DNA of 64,000 bases from Treponema sp. (GCA_017469785.1 JAFUFU010000047.1:1-64000); one strand, 5' to 3'; positions 7,938 to 16,926 are shown, numbered from the stretch's first letter. The notes: generated from the sequence alone by a model not told the origin. Translations and numbers: made by a program.

Positions 7938-9344
7938 ATGTTTCCGCTCTCTCAGTTCTATGAGTCAATTTTTGGTGCAAAAACTTACAAGCTATCCCTT
8001 GATGCAGGGTGCACCTGTCCCAACCGGGACGGCACAAAGGGCTATGGCGGCTGCATTTTCTGCTCCGAGAGCGGAAGCGGGGATTTTGCGGCTGGAAGAA
8101 ATCTTTCTGTAAAAGAACAGGTGGAGCAGGCGAAGAAGCGGGTGGAAGCGAAAGTGAAGGGAAGGAGCGGAAATCGCAGGGGAAAATACATCGCCTACTT
8201 TCAGAATTTCACTTCCACTTACGGAGACTGGGAAATCCTCGTCCAAAAATACAGAGAAGCCCTTGATTTTGAGGATGTGGCAGGACTTGCAATCGCCACC
8301 AGGCCGGACTGTCTTGGCGAGGAAATCCTTTCTAAAATCGCGGAGATTTCAAAAAATCATTTCGTTCAGATTGAGCTTGGCTTACAGACTTCAAACGAGG
8401 CGACCGGAAGGCTGATTAACCGCTGCTACAGCAATGAGGACTATTCTGACGCGGTAAGGAGAATCAGGGCGGCAAATCCCAATATCCACATAGTAACTCA
8501 TTTGATTTTCGGCCTCCCCGGAGAAAGCGAGGCGGATATGATGGAGTCGGTCAGGTTTGTTGTAAGAGAGAATCTTTTGAATTCCTCACAGAGGACACAG
8601 AGTTCACAGAGAGATGTTGGATTAGTGAAATCTGTCGTAAATACCAAGGATTACAAAATCTGTGAAAATCTGTGCGAATCTGTGGACAAAACTCTCTGTG
8701 AACTCCAAGGCTCTGTGAGGAATTTTTCACAGAGGGCACAGAGTTCACGGAGAGATGTTGGATTAGTGAAATCTGTCGTAAATACCAATGATTACAAAAT
8801 CTGTGAAAATCTGTGCGAATCTGTGGACAAGGATAAAACTCTCTGTGAACTCCAAGGCTCTGTGAGGAATTTTTTACAGAGGGCACAGAGTTCACGGAGA
8901 GATGTTGGATTAGTGAAATCTGTGGACAAGGATAAAACTCTCTGTGAACTCCAAAGCTCTGTGAGGAATTTTTCACAGAGGGCACAGAGTTCACGGAGAG
9001 ATGTTGGATTAGTGAAATCTGTGGACAAAACTCTCTGTGGGCTCCAAGGCTCCGTGAGGAATTTTTCTGATTTTTTCGGAATTAAAATCACTTCGCTTTA
9101 TGTTGTTCGCGGAACGAAACTCGCTGAACTCTACGAATGTGGCGAATACATGCCTCTTTCAAAAGAAGAATATTTCGAACTTCTAAAAAAGGCACTGGAC
9201 TTGCTCCCGGAAAATTGCGTGATTCACCGCCTCACAGGTGATCCGCCAAAAAAAACGCTTCTTGCGCCGTTATGGACAACTGACAAGAAGCGTGTTATGA
9301 ATCAAATAAAATTGTTGTTCTGCGAACAAAAAATCCATTCATGA
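7938..9344 (+). CDS. Radical SAM protein (YhcC/TIGR01212 family) with repeat-encoded insert
   Basis: Radical S-adenosylmethionine enzyme of a family with no agreed substrate. The cluster-binding cysteines are in the N-terminus: CTCPNRDG, then GGCIFC (Cys27, Cys39, Cys42). The family's C-terminal motif VIHRLTGDPPKKTLLAP is intact. The protein has 468 residues against about 310 usual. The excess, residues about 217-376, is encoded by four tandem copies of a dispersed palindromic repeat (8587-9067). Every copy is a multiple of three, so the frame is kept between VRFVVREN and FFGIKITSLYVVRGTK. Removing the insert gives about 308 residues. Whether the product is active is unknown. Confidence 0.88.
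   Translation: MFPLSQFYESIFGAKTYKLSLDAGCTCPNRDGTKGYGGCIFCSESGSGDFAAGRNLSVKEQVEQAKKRVEAKVKGRSGNRRGKYIAYFQNFTSTYGDWEILVQKYREALDFEDVAGLAIATRPDCLGEEILSKIAEISKNHFVQIELGLQTSNEATGRLINRCYSNEDYSDAVRRIRAANPNIHIVTHLIFGLPGESEADMMESVRFVVRENLLNSSQRTQSSQRDVGLVKSVVNTKDYKICENLCESVDKTLCELQGSVRNFSQRAQSSRRDVGLVKSVVNTNDYKICENLCESVDKDKTLCELQGSVRNFLQRAQSSRRDVGLVKSVDKDKTLCELQSSVRNFSQRAQSSRRDVGLVKSVDKTLCGLQGSVRNFSDFFGIKITSLYVVRGTKLAELYECGEYMPLSKEEYFELLKKALDLLPENCVIHRLTGDPPKKTLLAPLWTTDKKRVMNQIKLLFCEQKIHS
8582..9066. repeat. CTCTGTG palindromic repeat, tandem array of four units (copy B)
   Basis: Units begin at 8587, 8728, 8875 and 8974 and end at 9067, giving lengths of 141, 147, 99 and 93 bases, all divisible by three. 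Each has the arm cacagag-ggcacagagttcac and the return arm ctctctgtgaactccaag. Units 1 and 2 also carry an internal block with aatctgtgaaaatctgtg that units 3 and 4 lack. The array is inside, and in frame with, the radical SAM gene. Confidence 0.93.
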
Positions 9345-9355
9345 GTTTTTTGATT

Positions 9356-9411
9356 CGCACGAGAATTTCTTTTCAGAAAATTCTCTCATGGCTTTTTCAA
9401 GCCTTCGTGCG
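9356..9411. terminator. Three-stem palindromic structure between convergent genes
   Basis: An outer stem CGCACGA (9356-9362) with TCGTGCG (9405-9411) encloses two hairpins: gagaattt/aaattctc (about 9361-9385) and ggctt-tttc-aagcc (9390-9403). It lies between the converging radical SAM and secA stop codons. A bidirectional terminator is the likely role; T-runs are short. Confidence 0.45.
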
Positions 9412-9421
9412 AGCTCTTTGT

Positions 9422-12202
9422 TTATCTTCCATGACAGTTTTTGTATTTTTTGCCGGAACCGCATGGACATGGATCATTTCGGCCTACTTTCGGGCCTGTG
9501 CGCACTACTGTTACGCCCTGACCTGTGCTTGCTCCTGCCATTGTGCGGCCGGCTGCTTGCTGGGCGTTTCTTGCCATTGCGGCACCTCTGCTCTGTGCGG
9601 CTGCCTGCTCGCTCATGCTCTGTGCTTCTGAGTGCTGGGCGTTGCCCTGCATTGCTTGGCGTGGTGGCTGCGGAGCCGGGTTAATCTGGATTCTTACTTT
9701 GAAGACACGGCCTGCAATTTCGATACGGATTTTTTCAATCATTGCATCGAACTGGTTGAAGCCGTCGATTTTGTATTCTGTGAGCGGATTGTGCTGGCCG
9801 TAGCCGCGCAAGTGAACTGCTTCCCGTAAGCCGTCCAGATACTCCAGCTGATCCAGCCATTTTCGGTCGATTGCCTGAATGTACTGGTAGCGGATGAACA
9901 TATTGAACTGCTCGTGTCCGACAAGAGTTTCCTTTTCGGTGATGTCGTTCTGCAAAAGGGAAAGAACCTTTTCTTCTACCAGCATTTCAGGAGGCAAAAG
10001 AACGCCGAAATTATTCTTGATGTTCTCGGCAAGCTCTTTCTGCGCCTGCGCGCTCTTCTTTCCGTGACGCTCGTATTCATAGAACCATTCGTCAAGGTAA
10101 TCCTTGGCTGTGGTCATGATTCGCTCGCTCAAATTCTCGTCTTCAAGGATTGAATCCCTCTGCTGGTAGATGAATTCACGCTGCTCGTTCAAGACGTCGT
10201 CGTAGTCAATCAAATTCTTACGGATTTCAAAGTTTCGCTCTTCGACCTTTTTCTGGGCCTTTTCGATTCCCTTCGTAAGCCATGGGTGATAAATCGGCTC
10301 TCCCGGCTCCATGCCGATTCTGGTCATGATGTTCTTCATTCGGTCGCCGCCGAAAAGACGCATAAGGTCATCGTCCATAGAGATGAAGAATTTTGAGCGT
10401 CCCGGGTCTCCCTGTCGGCCGCTTCGTCCTCGCAGCTGGTTGTCGATTCGTCGTGACTCATGGCGCTCAGAGCCGATTACATAGAGACCGCCCAGAGACT
10501 TTACTTCCTCGTAGTCTTTAAGCCATTTTTCTTTTTCGGCTTTGACCGCTTTCTGATATTCTTCTGGGCTTGCCTCGGTTCCAACCTTGCTCAAAGCCCT
10601 CTGCTCATAGCTTCCGCCAAGCTTAATATCGGTACCACGACCTGCCATGTTTGTCGCCACAGTGACAGCGCCTTTAGCTCCTGCCTCAGCGATAATCAGA
10701 GCCTCGCGGGCATGGTTCTTTGCGTTCAAGACCTCATGCTTGATTCCGTTTCGGGTGAGAAGGGCAGAAAGATGCTCAGATTTTTCGACGGAAACAGTAC
10801 CCACCAGAACCGGCTGCCCCTTTGCGTGGGCCTCACGGATTTCTTTTACGATGGCGTTCCATTTGTCCTCTTCGTTGAGGTAAACTTCGTCCTGCTCGTC
10901 AACGCGGGCTACTGGAAGGTTTGTGGGGATTACCACAGTGTCAAGTTTATAGATTTTCTGGAACTCAACCGCCTCTGTGGCCGCCGTACCTGTCATGCCC
11001 GAAAGCTTGGTGTACATGCGGAAGAAATTCTGGAAAGTGACGGTAGCCATGGTGCGGTTCCGCTGTGCGATTTTTACATGCTCTTTTGCCTCGATTGCCT
11101 GATGCAAGCCGTCAGAATAGCGGCGGCCTTCAAGGATACGGCCAGTGAATTCATCGACAATCTCGACTTTTCCGTCACGCACCACATATTCGTCATCTTT
11201 ATTGTAGAGCTTGTGGGCGCGGATTGCCTGAGTGAAGTAGTGGACATACTCAAAGTTTTCTTCGTCAAAAACCGTTGACTCAGGGGCAATCAGATTGCGC
11301 TGATGAAGAATTGAGTCGATTTTGTTCATGCCCTTGTCGGTAAACGAGACCCGCTTTGATTTTTCATCGATTTTATAGTCGCCTTTGAGGGCAGCCCGCT
11401 CTTCGGGAGTCATATCAACTTCATCGTAGTAGTCGTCTGTTTTCGGGTCTTTTTCGGCTTCCTCAAACAAATCGACATATTTATCGACTTCGTAGAATTT
11501 GAAAGTATCGTCCTCGCCCGCTCCAGAAATAATGAGCGGAGTTCGGGCCTCATCAATCAAGATAGAGTCGATTTCGTCAACGATACAATAGTTGAAGCCA
11601 CGCTGGACTTTTCGTGAAAGCTCAATCTGCATGTTGTCGCGCAGGTAGTCAAAACCGAATTCGTTGTTGGTTCCGTAAGTGATGTCGCAGTTGTAGTTTT
11701 CTTTTCGGACAGCATTGTCCATGTTAGACAGAATTGTTCCTACCGTAACGCCGAGATAAGAAAAAACAGGCCTCATAGTAGCAGCGTCTCGCTCTGCAAG
11801 GTAATCGTTTACGGTAACGACATGAACGCCAAGCCCGCTTAAGGAGTTCAGGTAGGCCGGGGCAACGGCAACGAGGGTTTTTCCTTCACCGGTTTTCATT
11901 TCGGTGATTTTTCCCTGATGCAGGTTGATTGAGCCCATGAGCTGAACATCGTAGGCCCGCTCGCCACGGACACGGAAGGCAGCCTCACGGCAGAGGGCAA
12001 ATGCCTCCGGCAGAATATCGTCAAGAGTCTCGCCTTTTGAAAGACGCTCCTTAAAAATTTGCGTTTGTTTCGGGAATTCCTCTGGGGCAAGGGATTTTGC
12101 CCATTCTTCTTTGTCGTTGATTGATTTTACGATTGGAATTAACTTTTTAACATCGCGCTCGTTCTGAGAGCCGAAAATTACGGATAAAACTTTGTCTAAC
12201 AT
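9422..12202 (-). CDS. secA: Protein translocase ATPase SecA
   Basis: Motor ATPase that drives preproteins through SecYEG. The 926-residue protein has the Walker A motif EMKTGEGKT (about 102-109), a DEID box, the preprotein cross-linking domain, the second RecA fold with [10 protein letters not shown], and a C-terminal zinc/SecB-binding tail [19 protein letters not shown] Gln/Ala-rich linker precedes the tail. The reading frame stays open upstream through the tRNA; I start at ATG 12202 because the SecA N-terminal sequence [20 protein letters not shown] begins there. No Shine-Dalgarno is seen; TGCTATATT lies nine bases before the ATG. A tRNA-Pro gene is just upstream. Confidence 0.97.
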   Translation of the reverse strand: MLDKVLSVIFGSQNERDVKKLIPIVKSINDKEEWAKSLAPEEFPKQTQIFKERLSKGETLDDILPEAFALCREAAFRVRGERAYDVQLMGSINLHQGKITEMKTGEGKTLVAVAPAYLNSLSGLGVHVVTVNDYLAERDAATMRPVFSYLGVTVGTILSNMDNAVRKENYNCDITYGTNNEFGFDYLRDNMQIELSRKVQRGFNYCIVDEIDSILIDEARTPLIISGAGEDDTFKFYEVDKYVDLFEEAEKDPKTDDYYDEVDMTPEERAALKGDYKIDEKSKRVSFTDKGMNKIDSILHQRNLIAPESTVFDEENFEYVHYFTQAIRAHKLYNKDDEYVVRDGKVEIVDEFTGRILEGRRYSDGLHQAIEAKEHVKIAQRNRTMATVTFQNFFRMYTKLSGMTGTAATEAVEFQKIYKLDTVVIPTNLPVARVDEQDEVYLNEEDKWNAIVKEIREAHAKGQPVLVGTVSVEKSEHLSALLTRNGIKHEVLNAKNHAREALIIAEAGAKGAVTVATNMAGRGTDIKLGGSYEQRALSKVGTEASPEEYQKAVKAEKEKWLKDYEEVKSLGGLYVIGSERHESRRIDNQLRGRSGRQGDPGRSKFFISMDDDLMRLFGGDRMKNIMTRIGMEPGEPIYHPWLTKGIEKAQKKVEERNFEIRKNLIDYDDVLNEQREFIYQQRDSILEDENLSERIMTTAKDYLDEWFYEYERHGKKSAQAQKELAENIKNNFGVLLPPEMLVEEKVLSLLQNDITEKETLVGHEQFNMFIRYQYIQAIDRKWLDQLEYLDGLREAVHLRGYGQHNPLTEYKIDGFNQFDAMIEKIRIEIAGRVFKVRIQINPAPQPPRQAMQGNAQHSEAQSMSEQAAAQSRGAAMARNAQQAAGRTMAGASTGQGVTVVRTGPKVGRNDPCPCGSGKKYKNCHGR

Positions 12203-12219
12203 AGTTCTATAAATATAGC

Positions 12220-12253
12220 AAAAAAAAAAGCAGACTTCAATATGAAATCCGCT
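12220..12253 (-). terminator. Intrinsic terminator after tRNA-Pro
   Basis: On the minus strand AGCGGATTTCA-TAT-TGAAGTCTGCT forms a stem with a few G-T pairs and is followed by ten Ts. It separates the tRNA from secA. Confidence 0.75.
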
Positions 12254-12258
12254 TAAAG

Positions 12259-12332
12259 TCGGGCTATCGGAATTCGAATCCGAGACCTCTTGCCCCCCAG
12301 ACAAGCACGCTAACCAGCTGCGCTATAGCCCG
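12259..12332 (-). tRNA. tRNA-Pro, anticodon GGG
   Basis: Read on the minus strand: acceptor stem CGGGCTA with TAGCCCG, T8 and A9, D-arm GCGC...GCGT, anticodon stem CTTGT/GCAAG with loop CTGGGGG (anticodon GGG, codons CCC/CCU), T-loop TTCGAAT, discriminator A. The length is 74 and the 3' CCA is not encoded. A T-rich hairpin follows at 12220-12253. Confidence 0.96.
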
Positions 12333-12382
12333 ATTTGTAGAAAAGACTATATCACAAATCGAAAGTTTGGGGAAGAGAAAAA

Positions 12383-12414
12383 GGGGAAAAATTTTGCTGA
12401 CAAAATCTTTCCCC
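12383..12414 (-). terminator. Intrinsic terminator of the 14403-12459 operon
   Basis: On the minus strand GGGGAAAGATTTTG-TCAG-CAAAATTTTTCCCC, one internal mismatch, then CTTTTTCTC. It lies 45 bases past the last gene of the operon. Confidence 0.65.
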
Positions 12415-12458
12415 GACACTTTTCTTTCCCACCAAAAGAAAAGTGCGCTTTACAAAAA

Positions 12459-13172
12459 TCAGCCTTGAGTTTTGGCAGTGTCTTCCTTTTCGGCCTTGAC
12501 TTTACGCCAGACAAAACTTATGCCAAAGACAAGCAAAAGGATGTAAATCGCCGTTTTAATCAAACTCCAGAATCCGTACCAAAAGCTTGTCAGGTTAATG
12601 CTTCTCCAGGAAGACCATTCCTGTGCGCGAAGCTGCTTTTCATAGAGTTTTTTCGCGTCTTTTGCAAGGGAATCGGAAATTTTGCGGCCCAATCCGTCAT
12701 AAAAAACGACTTTTTTTGGCTCGGAGCAGTTTGAATAATCATCGTAATAGGAAAATCCGTAATTTTGCTCTCTGGAAGCGTATAATTTTCCCTCGTTTGA
12801 ATAATATTTAGTAATCGGAAGTTCGATTTCTTCTATTAAATTGACTTCTTTTGCTGATTCCTGCTCTTGGTAGATTTTTTTTGCGTCTTTTCGAATATTG
12901 TCGGCGATAAGGCGGTCAAAATCGTCCCGAAATTCGCCGTAGCTGATTCGGCGGAGGGGAAGTTCGATTTCGGAAAGCTCCGTCACTTCCTTTTCCTTGG
13001 GGCTTTCCTCTCCGTCTTTTTTGATTGGGTTTCCCTTTGTGTCGTACTCGTAAACTTCGTGCTTTTCGTAACGGCTTGTCTTTGAGGTGATTTGAGCGTT
13101 AAGACTTGCCGCACTAAGGCAGAAGAAGGCAAGTGTAATGATTTTTTGTGCGTGAAAGAATGATTTTTTCAT
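12459..13172 (-). CDS. Exported single-pass membrane protein, unknown
   Basis: I do not recognise this 237-residue protein. It has a signal peptide (cleavage likely after ASLNA), a charged extracytoplasmic region with the repeated phrase EIELPL/EIELPI (about residues 69-74 and 114-119), and a C-terminal membrane helix near 203-222 followed by a short basic tail. This type I topology suggests an envelope-anchored partner. Its ATG overlaps the stop of the preceding gene (ATGA), so translation is coupled. It is the last of three genes under the GTGTCAA-type promoter at 14441, and a terminator follows. Function unknown. Confidence 0.75.
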   Translation of the reverse strand: MKKSFFHAQKIITLAFFCLSAASLNAQITSKTSRYEKHEVYEYDTKGNPIKKDGEESPKEKEVTELSEIELPLRRISYGEFRDDFDRLIADNIRKDAKKIYQEQESAKEVNLIEEIELPITKYYSNEGKLYASREQNYGFSYYDDYSNCSEPKKVVFYDGLGRKISDSLAKDAKKLYEKQLRAQEWSSWRSINLTSFWYGFWSLIKTAIYILLLVFGISFVWRKVKAEKEDTAKTQG

Positions 13173-13885
13173 TTCTGTTTTTCCTCCATGGTTTTTTGTG
13201 TACTATTTTCTCGATTTCGGACAACGCGATGGGTTTCGTCATCCAAAACCGGGATTTCAATTTTTGAAAGGCGTTCAAGAATGGGAGCTGTTTTGCCTGT
13301 CTGAAAGAAGTATTCCTCGCTTTCTCTTCCTGGCTTTCGCAAAAATTGCTCGCATCTTTTGAGCTGGTACAAATTTTCTGAGAGGGAATAGGATTCGATT
13401 TGAATCTCTGAGAAAATGCCGTCAGTCTTGTTTTTGGGCGTGATTCGGGTGAACGAGAAGGGGAGAAATTTTTGGTTCTCAGCGATTTTTTCTGTTTCCT
13501 CGCCAAGTTTTTCAAGTTCTGCCGAATATCGGGAGACGGAAAGAAATCTTTTTTCCTGATATGCAGAATAAAATCCTCCGTAATAGCATTGTCCTGTTTG
13601 CGCGTTAAAGCGACTTCCTTTGAGTGATAAAAAATCAAGGACGCTTTTGCAGCTGATGTCGCGTTTTTCATTCAGAAGGATTCCTGCCGTGCTTCCGTTC
13701 GGGAAAAGGGAGGAGATTCCCTGATTTTTAATAAGAATCACTTCGTTTCCATGCTCCAGAGACTTTTGCAGCATCTTAAAAAGTGTGGAATCTTCGTCGC
13801 TGAACATTCCCCAGACTTCTGAGTTTTCTTTCTGCGGCTCGGTCAGGAACAAGCCTTTTTCTTCAAAAAATTGCCTTGTATTCAT
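13169..13885 (-). CDS. Unknown soluble protein, middle gene of three
   Basis: No family recognised for this 238-residue protein. It has no signal peptide or membrane helix. The first half looks globular (VILIKNQGISSLFPNGSTAG) and the second half is charged and helical. It overlaps both neighbours by four bases, a sign of translational coupling in a tight three-gene operon. The partners are a membrane protein with an FlhA-like domain and an exported membrane protein, so the product probably works at the cytoplasmic face of the same complex. That is inference from context only. Confidence 0.7.
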   Translation of the reverse strand: MNTRQFFEEKGLFLTEPQKENSEVWGMFSDEDSTLFKMLQKSLEHGNEVILIKNQGISSLFPNGSTAGILLNEKRDISCKSVLDFLSLKGSRFNAQTGQCYYGGFYSAYQEKRFLSVSRYSAELEKLGEETEKIAENQKFLPFSFTRITPKNKTDGIFSEIQIESYSLSENLYQLKRCEQFLRKPGRESEEYFFQTGKTAPILERLSKIEIPVLDDETHRVVRNRENSTQKTMEEKQK

Positions 13886-14403
13886 CGTTTTTCCCCCTGA
13901 TTTTCAATTCTCTGGATTTCTTTTGTGGCTTCCAGCGTTCGGAAATACTTTTTGATTGGCGAGATAACGCTTTCAATCATGCTTTTTTCGCCTTTCAGCA
14001 TGTCGATTTTGCCCCTGAAAATTTCCTTGCCCCCGATTTTGATAAAAAGACTGAAATCACAGCCCGGAGGAAGCTGACCGATATGAAAGGCCGGAAGAAC
14101 GATGTCTTTTTTCCAAAGCTCCGCGCGGAAATCTTGCATCTGCTCTTTAAAGCCTTTTTCGCCGAGTTTGCTTTGCCTGTCCTGAGTTAAGAGTGGGAGA
14201 AAATGCGGCGAAAGAAAAATGCTGTTCTCACTAGAAAATGACAGCTGCTTTTCCGCAAGTTCTTTTGGAGAAGGCTCTTTTTTAGGAAAAAGTTTTTCGT
14301 AGAACTTTACGAGGAGGGCTGCCACAAAGAAAACAAGGCAAAATCCCAGCCCGATTGAGAAACCAATTCCGACCCAGATAAAAATTGATGTTACTGTGTT
14401 CAT
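13882..14403 (-). CDS. Membrane protein with FlhA/SctV-cytoplasmic-domain-like segment
   Basis: A 173-residue protein with one N-terminal membrane helix (about residues 7-32), a Lys/Pro linker and a C-terminal domain. The order 'LSPHFLPLLTQ...GFKEQMQDFRAELWKKDIVLPAFHIG...FSLFIKIGGKEIFRGKID' follows the first subdomain of the FlhA/SctV (FHIPEP) cytoplasmic region. There, a helix with R..L...lG is followed by P.v.I, Y.I.i.G and a.G. I infer a stand-alone FHIPEP-like domain, not an export gate. ATG 14403 lies five bases after a TAGTAA box, so the mRNA may be leaderless. An upstream extension in the same frame lies within the promoter and was not used. Confidence 0.65.
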   Translation of the reverse strand: MNTVTSIFIWVGIGFSIGLGFCLVFFVAALLVKFYEKLFPKKEPSPKELAEKQLSFSSENSIFLSPHFLPLLTQDRQSKLGEKGFKEQMQDFRAELWKKDIVLPAFHIGQLPPGCDFSLFIKIGGKEIFRGKIDMLKGEKSMIESVISPIKKYFRTLEATKEIQRIENQGEKR

Positions 14404-14408
14404 GCCAC

Positions 14409-14441
14409 TTACTAGGAGAGGGATGGAGCAGAAGTTGACAC
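14409..14441 (-). promoter_or_regulatory. GTGTCAA-type promoter, copy 1
   Basis: GTGTCAACTT (GTGTCAA at 14441-14435) and TAGTAA (14414-14409), 20 bases after GTGTCAA. It matches three other sites in the region (15297, 16867, 20968) and precedes the three-gene operon starting at 14403. Confidence 0.65.
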
Positions 14442-14566
14442 TTTTTATTTTGAAAGGAGAAATTTCTGAAAAAAGCCTTTTACTCTCTTGACGAACTTGT
14501 ATTTTTTTTTTCAATAATATAGTTACAATAAATTTACAAACAAAATTCAAAAACACGGAGTTTATG

Positions 14567-14977
14567 ATGAAAAAGAAAATTTCACTTATCTTTGCTTCCT
14601 TATTTTTGGTCTTTGCCTTGTGGGCGCAGAATCCCACCAAAGATTTTCCCTACTATTATTACAACAGCTCAGAAAAAAATTACTATGATTATGCTTACAT
14701 TATGCGCTATCCTGTCAAAACTCTGGAAGACAATAATGAGTGGACTGTTACATTGTATAAAAGCGGAAACACTCATTACATCGTCACCCAGTACAAATCA
14801 GGGAAGCAGGAGAGCGAGGCTACGCTAAAGAGCGTCCTCAAAAAGCATAAGTCTGTCTACAAAGAGCTGGATTCAAAAATCGACGCGGATAAAGGCACGA
14901 ATTACAATGTCTGCCTGCTTTTCTTTGATTATGGCAACAATTTGATTTGCTCGGCACAATACAGCGAGAATTACTAA
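14567..14977 (+). CDS. Small exported protein, unknown
   Basis: A 136-residue protein with a signal peptide (MKKKISLIFASLFLVFALWAQ) and a Tyr-rich mature start (PYYYYNSSEKNYYDYAY). The rest looks like a small beta-rich domain. No family recognised. Two adjacent ATGs exist; the second (14567) has the better distance from GGAG at 14557-14560. It is divergent from the 14403 operon and followed after 14 bases by another small envelope protein, so the two probably form an operon. Function unknown. Confidence 0.75.
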   Translation: MKKKISLIFASLFLVFALWAQNPTKDFPYYYYNSSEKNYYDYAYIMRYPVKTLEDNNEWTVTLYKSGNTHYIVTQYKSGKQESEATLKSVLKKHKSVYKELDSKIDADKGTNYNVCLLFFDYGNNLICSAQYSENY

Positions 14978-14991
14978 GAAAGGAGCGAAAA

Positions 14992-15282
14992 ATGAAAAAA
15001 GTGATTTCTGTGATTCTGCTCGTTACGACCACAAGCTTCTGCCTTTTCCCTGCCGACAAATATGAGAAAATCGCCAGCGAAACCTGCAAAGCCGTAACGG
15101 GCGCTCCTTTGAATTCGACAGCCTCTTCATCGGAGGAAAAAACTGGGCTTACCACTGGCGAAAAAGTTGCCGTCGGTGCTGTTGCTCTCGGTGCGGCCGC
15201 TTTGCTTGGGGCAGCCTTGCTTTCAAAGGACAAATACGAAAAAATCGCCGATAAAGCATACGAGGCCTCAAAAAGCGAATGA
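14992..15282 (+). CDS. Small membrane protein with duplicated DKYEKIA motif
   Basis: A 96-residue protein: signal-like hydrophobic N-terminus (to about residue 19), a Ser/Thr linker, a Gly/Ala-rich hydrophobic segment near residues 61-80 (VAVGAVALGAAALLGAALLS), and a short tail. The phrase DKYEKIA followed by a helix occurs both right after the signal and after the Gly/Ala segment, so the two periplasmic ends look like an internal duplication. AAGGAG precedes ATG 14992. Glycine-zipper-like segments often oligomerise in membranes. Family unknown. Confidence 0.75.
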   Translation: MKKVISVILLVTTTSFCLFPADKYEKIASETCKAVTGAPLNSTASSSEEKTGLTTGEKVAVGAVALGAAALLGAALLSKDKYEKIADKAYEASKSE

Positions 15283-15296
15283 ATTTCCTGAAAAAA

Positions 15297-15328
15297 GCGT
15301 CAATTCTTTTCCTCTAGAAGACTAATAA
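15297..15328 (+). promoter_or_regulatory. GTGTCAA-type promoter, copy 2
   Basis: GCGTCAATT (GCGTCAA at 15297-15303) then TAATAA (15323-15328), spacer 19. The gene it serves starts at 15361 behind AGGAGAAG. Confidence 0.6.
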
Positions 15329-15360
15329 AAAACGATTTATACTTTTTTCAGGAGAAGAAA

Positions 15361-16842
15361 ATGAACAATCAAGAGACGCGGGAAGATTTTATTTCAAAAG
15401 TCCTTGCGGAAAAAGAAAGTCTTCGCAGAAATTTCAGAGAAAATGCGGGACAGATCGAGTCATTTTACCGCTCATTAAAGGGGCTTTCTCTTTTTGAATT
15501 AAAAGAGATTTTTCCGGCTCCGCGGGCCGTCATTGAGCAAAGCATTTATGACGCTACCAGCGAGATTATTTCAGCCCAGAACATTGAGGAATGTTCCTTC
15601 GCTTCCATCTCGCTTTTCCGGCCAAAAACCGTGAAAAAATCGGATCCAGAGCTTTTCAAAAAAGACATGGATTTATTGCAGGCTCTTTTCTTCTTTTTGA
15701 TTCGGGAGCTTTTCGGCTCAGATGAAAAAACTGAGCTAGCATTAAATGACGGGAGCTGGTGTGAGGCAGAAAAACAGGCCGAAATCTTAAATCATCTTTC
15801 TGGTCGTTTCGATTTTTGCAAAAAACAGCCTTTCACGACTTTTGATTTCACCAGCTTTGAGGGAAATCATTTTGAGGCAAATGAAAGCATTCTCCGTCTT
15901 TTTTCAAATTTTGCCCCGGATTGCAATGGCTGTCTTCCAAAAGAAAAAATCATCAACGAAGTGAATTTCGTCCGCGAGCAGCAGAAATCCCTGCTTCAGA
16001 TTTTCCCAAACATGCGGAAAAACGATTATTCTGAATCAGGCGCAAAAAAGGAAATCGCCGGCAAATTTAAGAATCTTGAGACTCTAAAAAATCTGGACTT
16101 CGGCTTTATTGTCCCTGATTTTACCCAATTTTTCTTCGCCGGCGATGATAATCTGAAAAATCCCTTTGTCCGTAAAATTACCTGCAAATTTTTTCAGGAA
16201 TCCGAGATGGAATGGAAGTATGAAAAGCCCCAAATCCGCTACAGACAGAAGGGGCTTAAAATCATAGCCAGAAAATCTGACCGAGCGACCAATAAAAGCG
16301 CCCTTCGTACTAAGTTTTTGTACCCGGAGCGAAATATGATTACCCATATCAGCGAGAATTTCGCCGTCTACAATCTCTTCGGAAAGGAATATCTTGATTT
16401 TCAGATGCACTATTGGGAGCGTCTGGTTTTGTCTTCACTTTTTGATGCCCGTGAATATCTGAAAGAACTTGGCAAAGAGGAAGGCAAAAAGGAGAATAGC
16501 GAAAAACTCCTTAGAATCCTCAATCATTATTTTCAAAAAATCTGCTCCAAGCTGGAACTTCCTTGTGCTTGCGTCGATGAATTGTGGAGCGCGGTTTTTG
16601 ATGATGACGGGGACTTTAAAATCAACGGAAAGACAATCGGTCAGACAAATTTGTACAACGAGGCTCTTCTGAATGAAGATGAAATCACCCACTTGAGAAA
16701 ATTTTTGAGCTTCCTTTATTGCACAGGCAACGAAAAAGAAGATTTTTTCGAGAAGAACAAGACGGTGATTCAAATCTACCTGATTTACCTGACTTTTGAA
16801 TTCGCAAAGATGGATAAAGGCGAAAATACGGAGAAAATTTAA
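15361..16842 (+). CDS. Large cytoplasmic protein of unknown function
   Basis: A 493-residue soluble protein with no signal peptide or obvious membrane helix. It is helix-rich and charged. I see no P-loop, nuclease or kinase motif. Cysteines are scattered (DCNGC near 187-191, CACVD near 400) without a convincing metal site. It has its own GTGTCAA-type promoter and ribosome-binding site, and is not overlapped with neighbours. Sharing that promoter class with the CARF/sigma operon and the ravA operon suggests it is an effector or partner in the same response. Function unknown. Confidence 0.8.
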   Translation: MNNQETREDFISKVLAEKESLRRNFRENAGQIESFYRSLKGLSLFELKEIFPAPRAVIEQSIYDATSEIISAQNIEECSFASISLFRPKTVKKSDPELFKKDMDLLQALFFFLIRELFGSDEKTELALNDGSWCEAEKQAEILNHLSGRFDFCKKQPFTTFDFTSFEGNHFEANESILRLFSNFAPDCNGCLPKEKIINEVNFVREQQKSLLQIFPNMRKNDYSESGAKKEIAGKFKNLETLKNLDFGFIVPDFTQFFFAGDDNLKNPFVRKITCKFFQESEMEWKYEKPQIRYRQKGLKIIARKSDRATNKSALRTKFLYPERNMITHISENFAVYNLFGKEYLDFQMHYWERLVLSSLFDAREYLKELGKEEGKKENSEKLLRILNHYFQKICSKLELPCACVDELWSAVFDDDGDFKINGKTIGQTNLYNEALLNEDEITHLRKFLSFLYCTGNEKEDFFEKNKTVIQIYLIYLTFEFAKMDKGENTEKI

Positions 16843-16866
16843 AAATTCGCAAGAAAAAAGCGGAAA

Positions 16867-16899
16867 GTGTCAATTTTCTGAAATCTTTTTCCATAGTAA
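16867..16899 (+). promoter_or_regulatory. GTGTCAA-type promoter, copy 3
   Basis: GTGTCAATTT (GTGTCAA at 16867-16873) then TAGTAA (16894-16899), spacer 20. It stands before the operon that ends with the sigma-like gene, which would make that factor autoregulated. Confidence 0.65.
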
Positions 16900-16926
16900 A
16901 TGGCAAGAAGTATGAATGGAGGAAAT

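Noticed and set aside
8582..9066. CRISPR-like regularly spaced repeats
   Set aside because: Units are long, contiguous and self-complementary, with no unique spacers, and related single copies lie elsewhere. They are palindromic repeats inside a gene.
9341..9684. Cys-rich plus-strand frames downstream of the radical SAM gene
   Set aside because: They are the reverse of the Gln/Ala-rich and Cys-containing secA 3' end.
10460..11278. 272-codon plus-strand open frame
   Set aside because: Antisense to the conserved secA helicase region; composition follows the minus-strand codons.
12203..12304. N-terminal extension of SecA by 34 residues
   Set aside because: It would be translated through the tRNA-Pro gene and its terminator; SecA homology begins at 12202.
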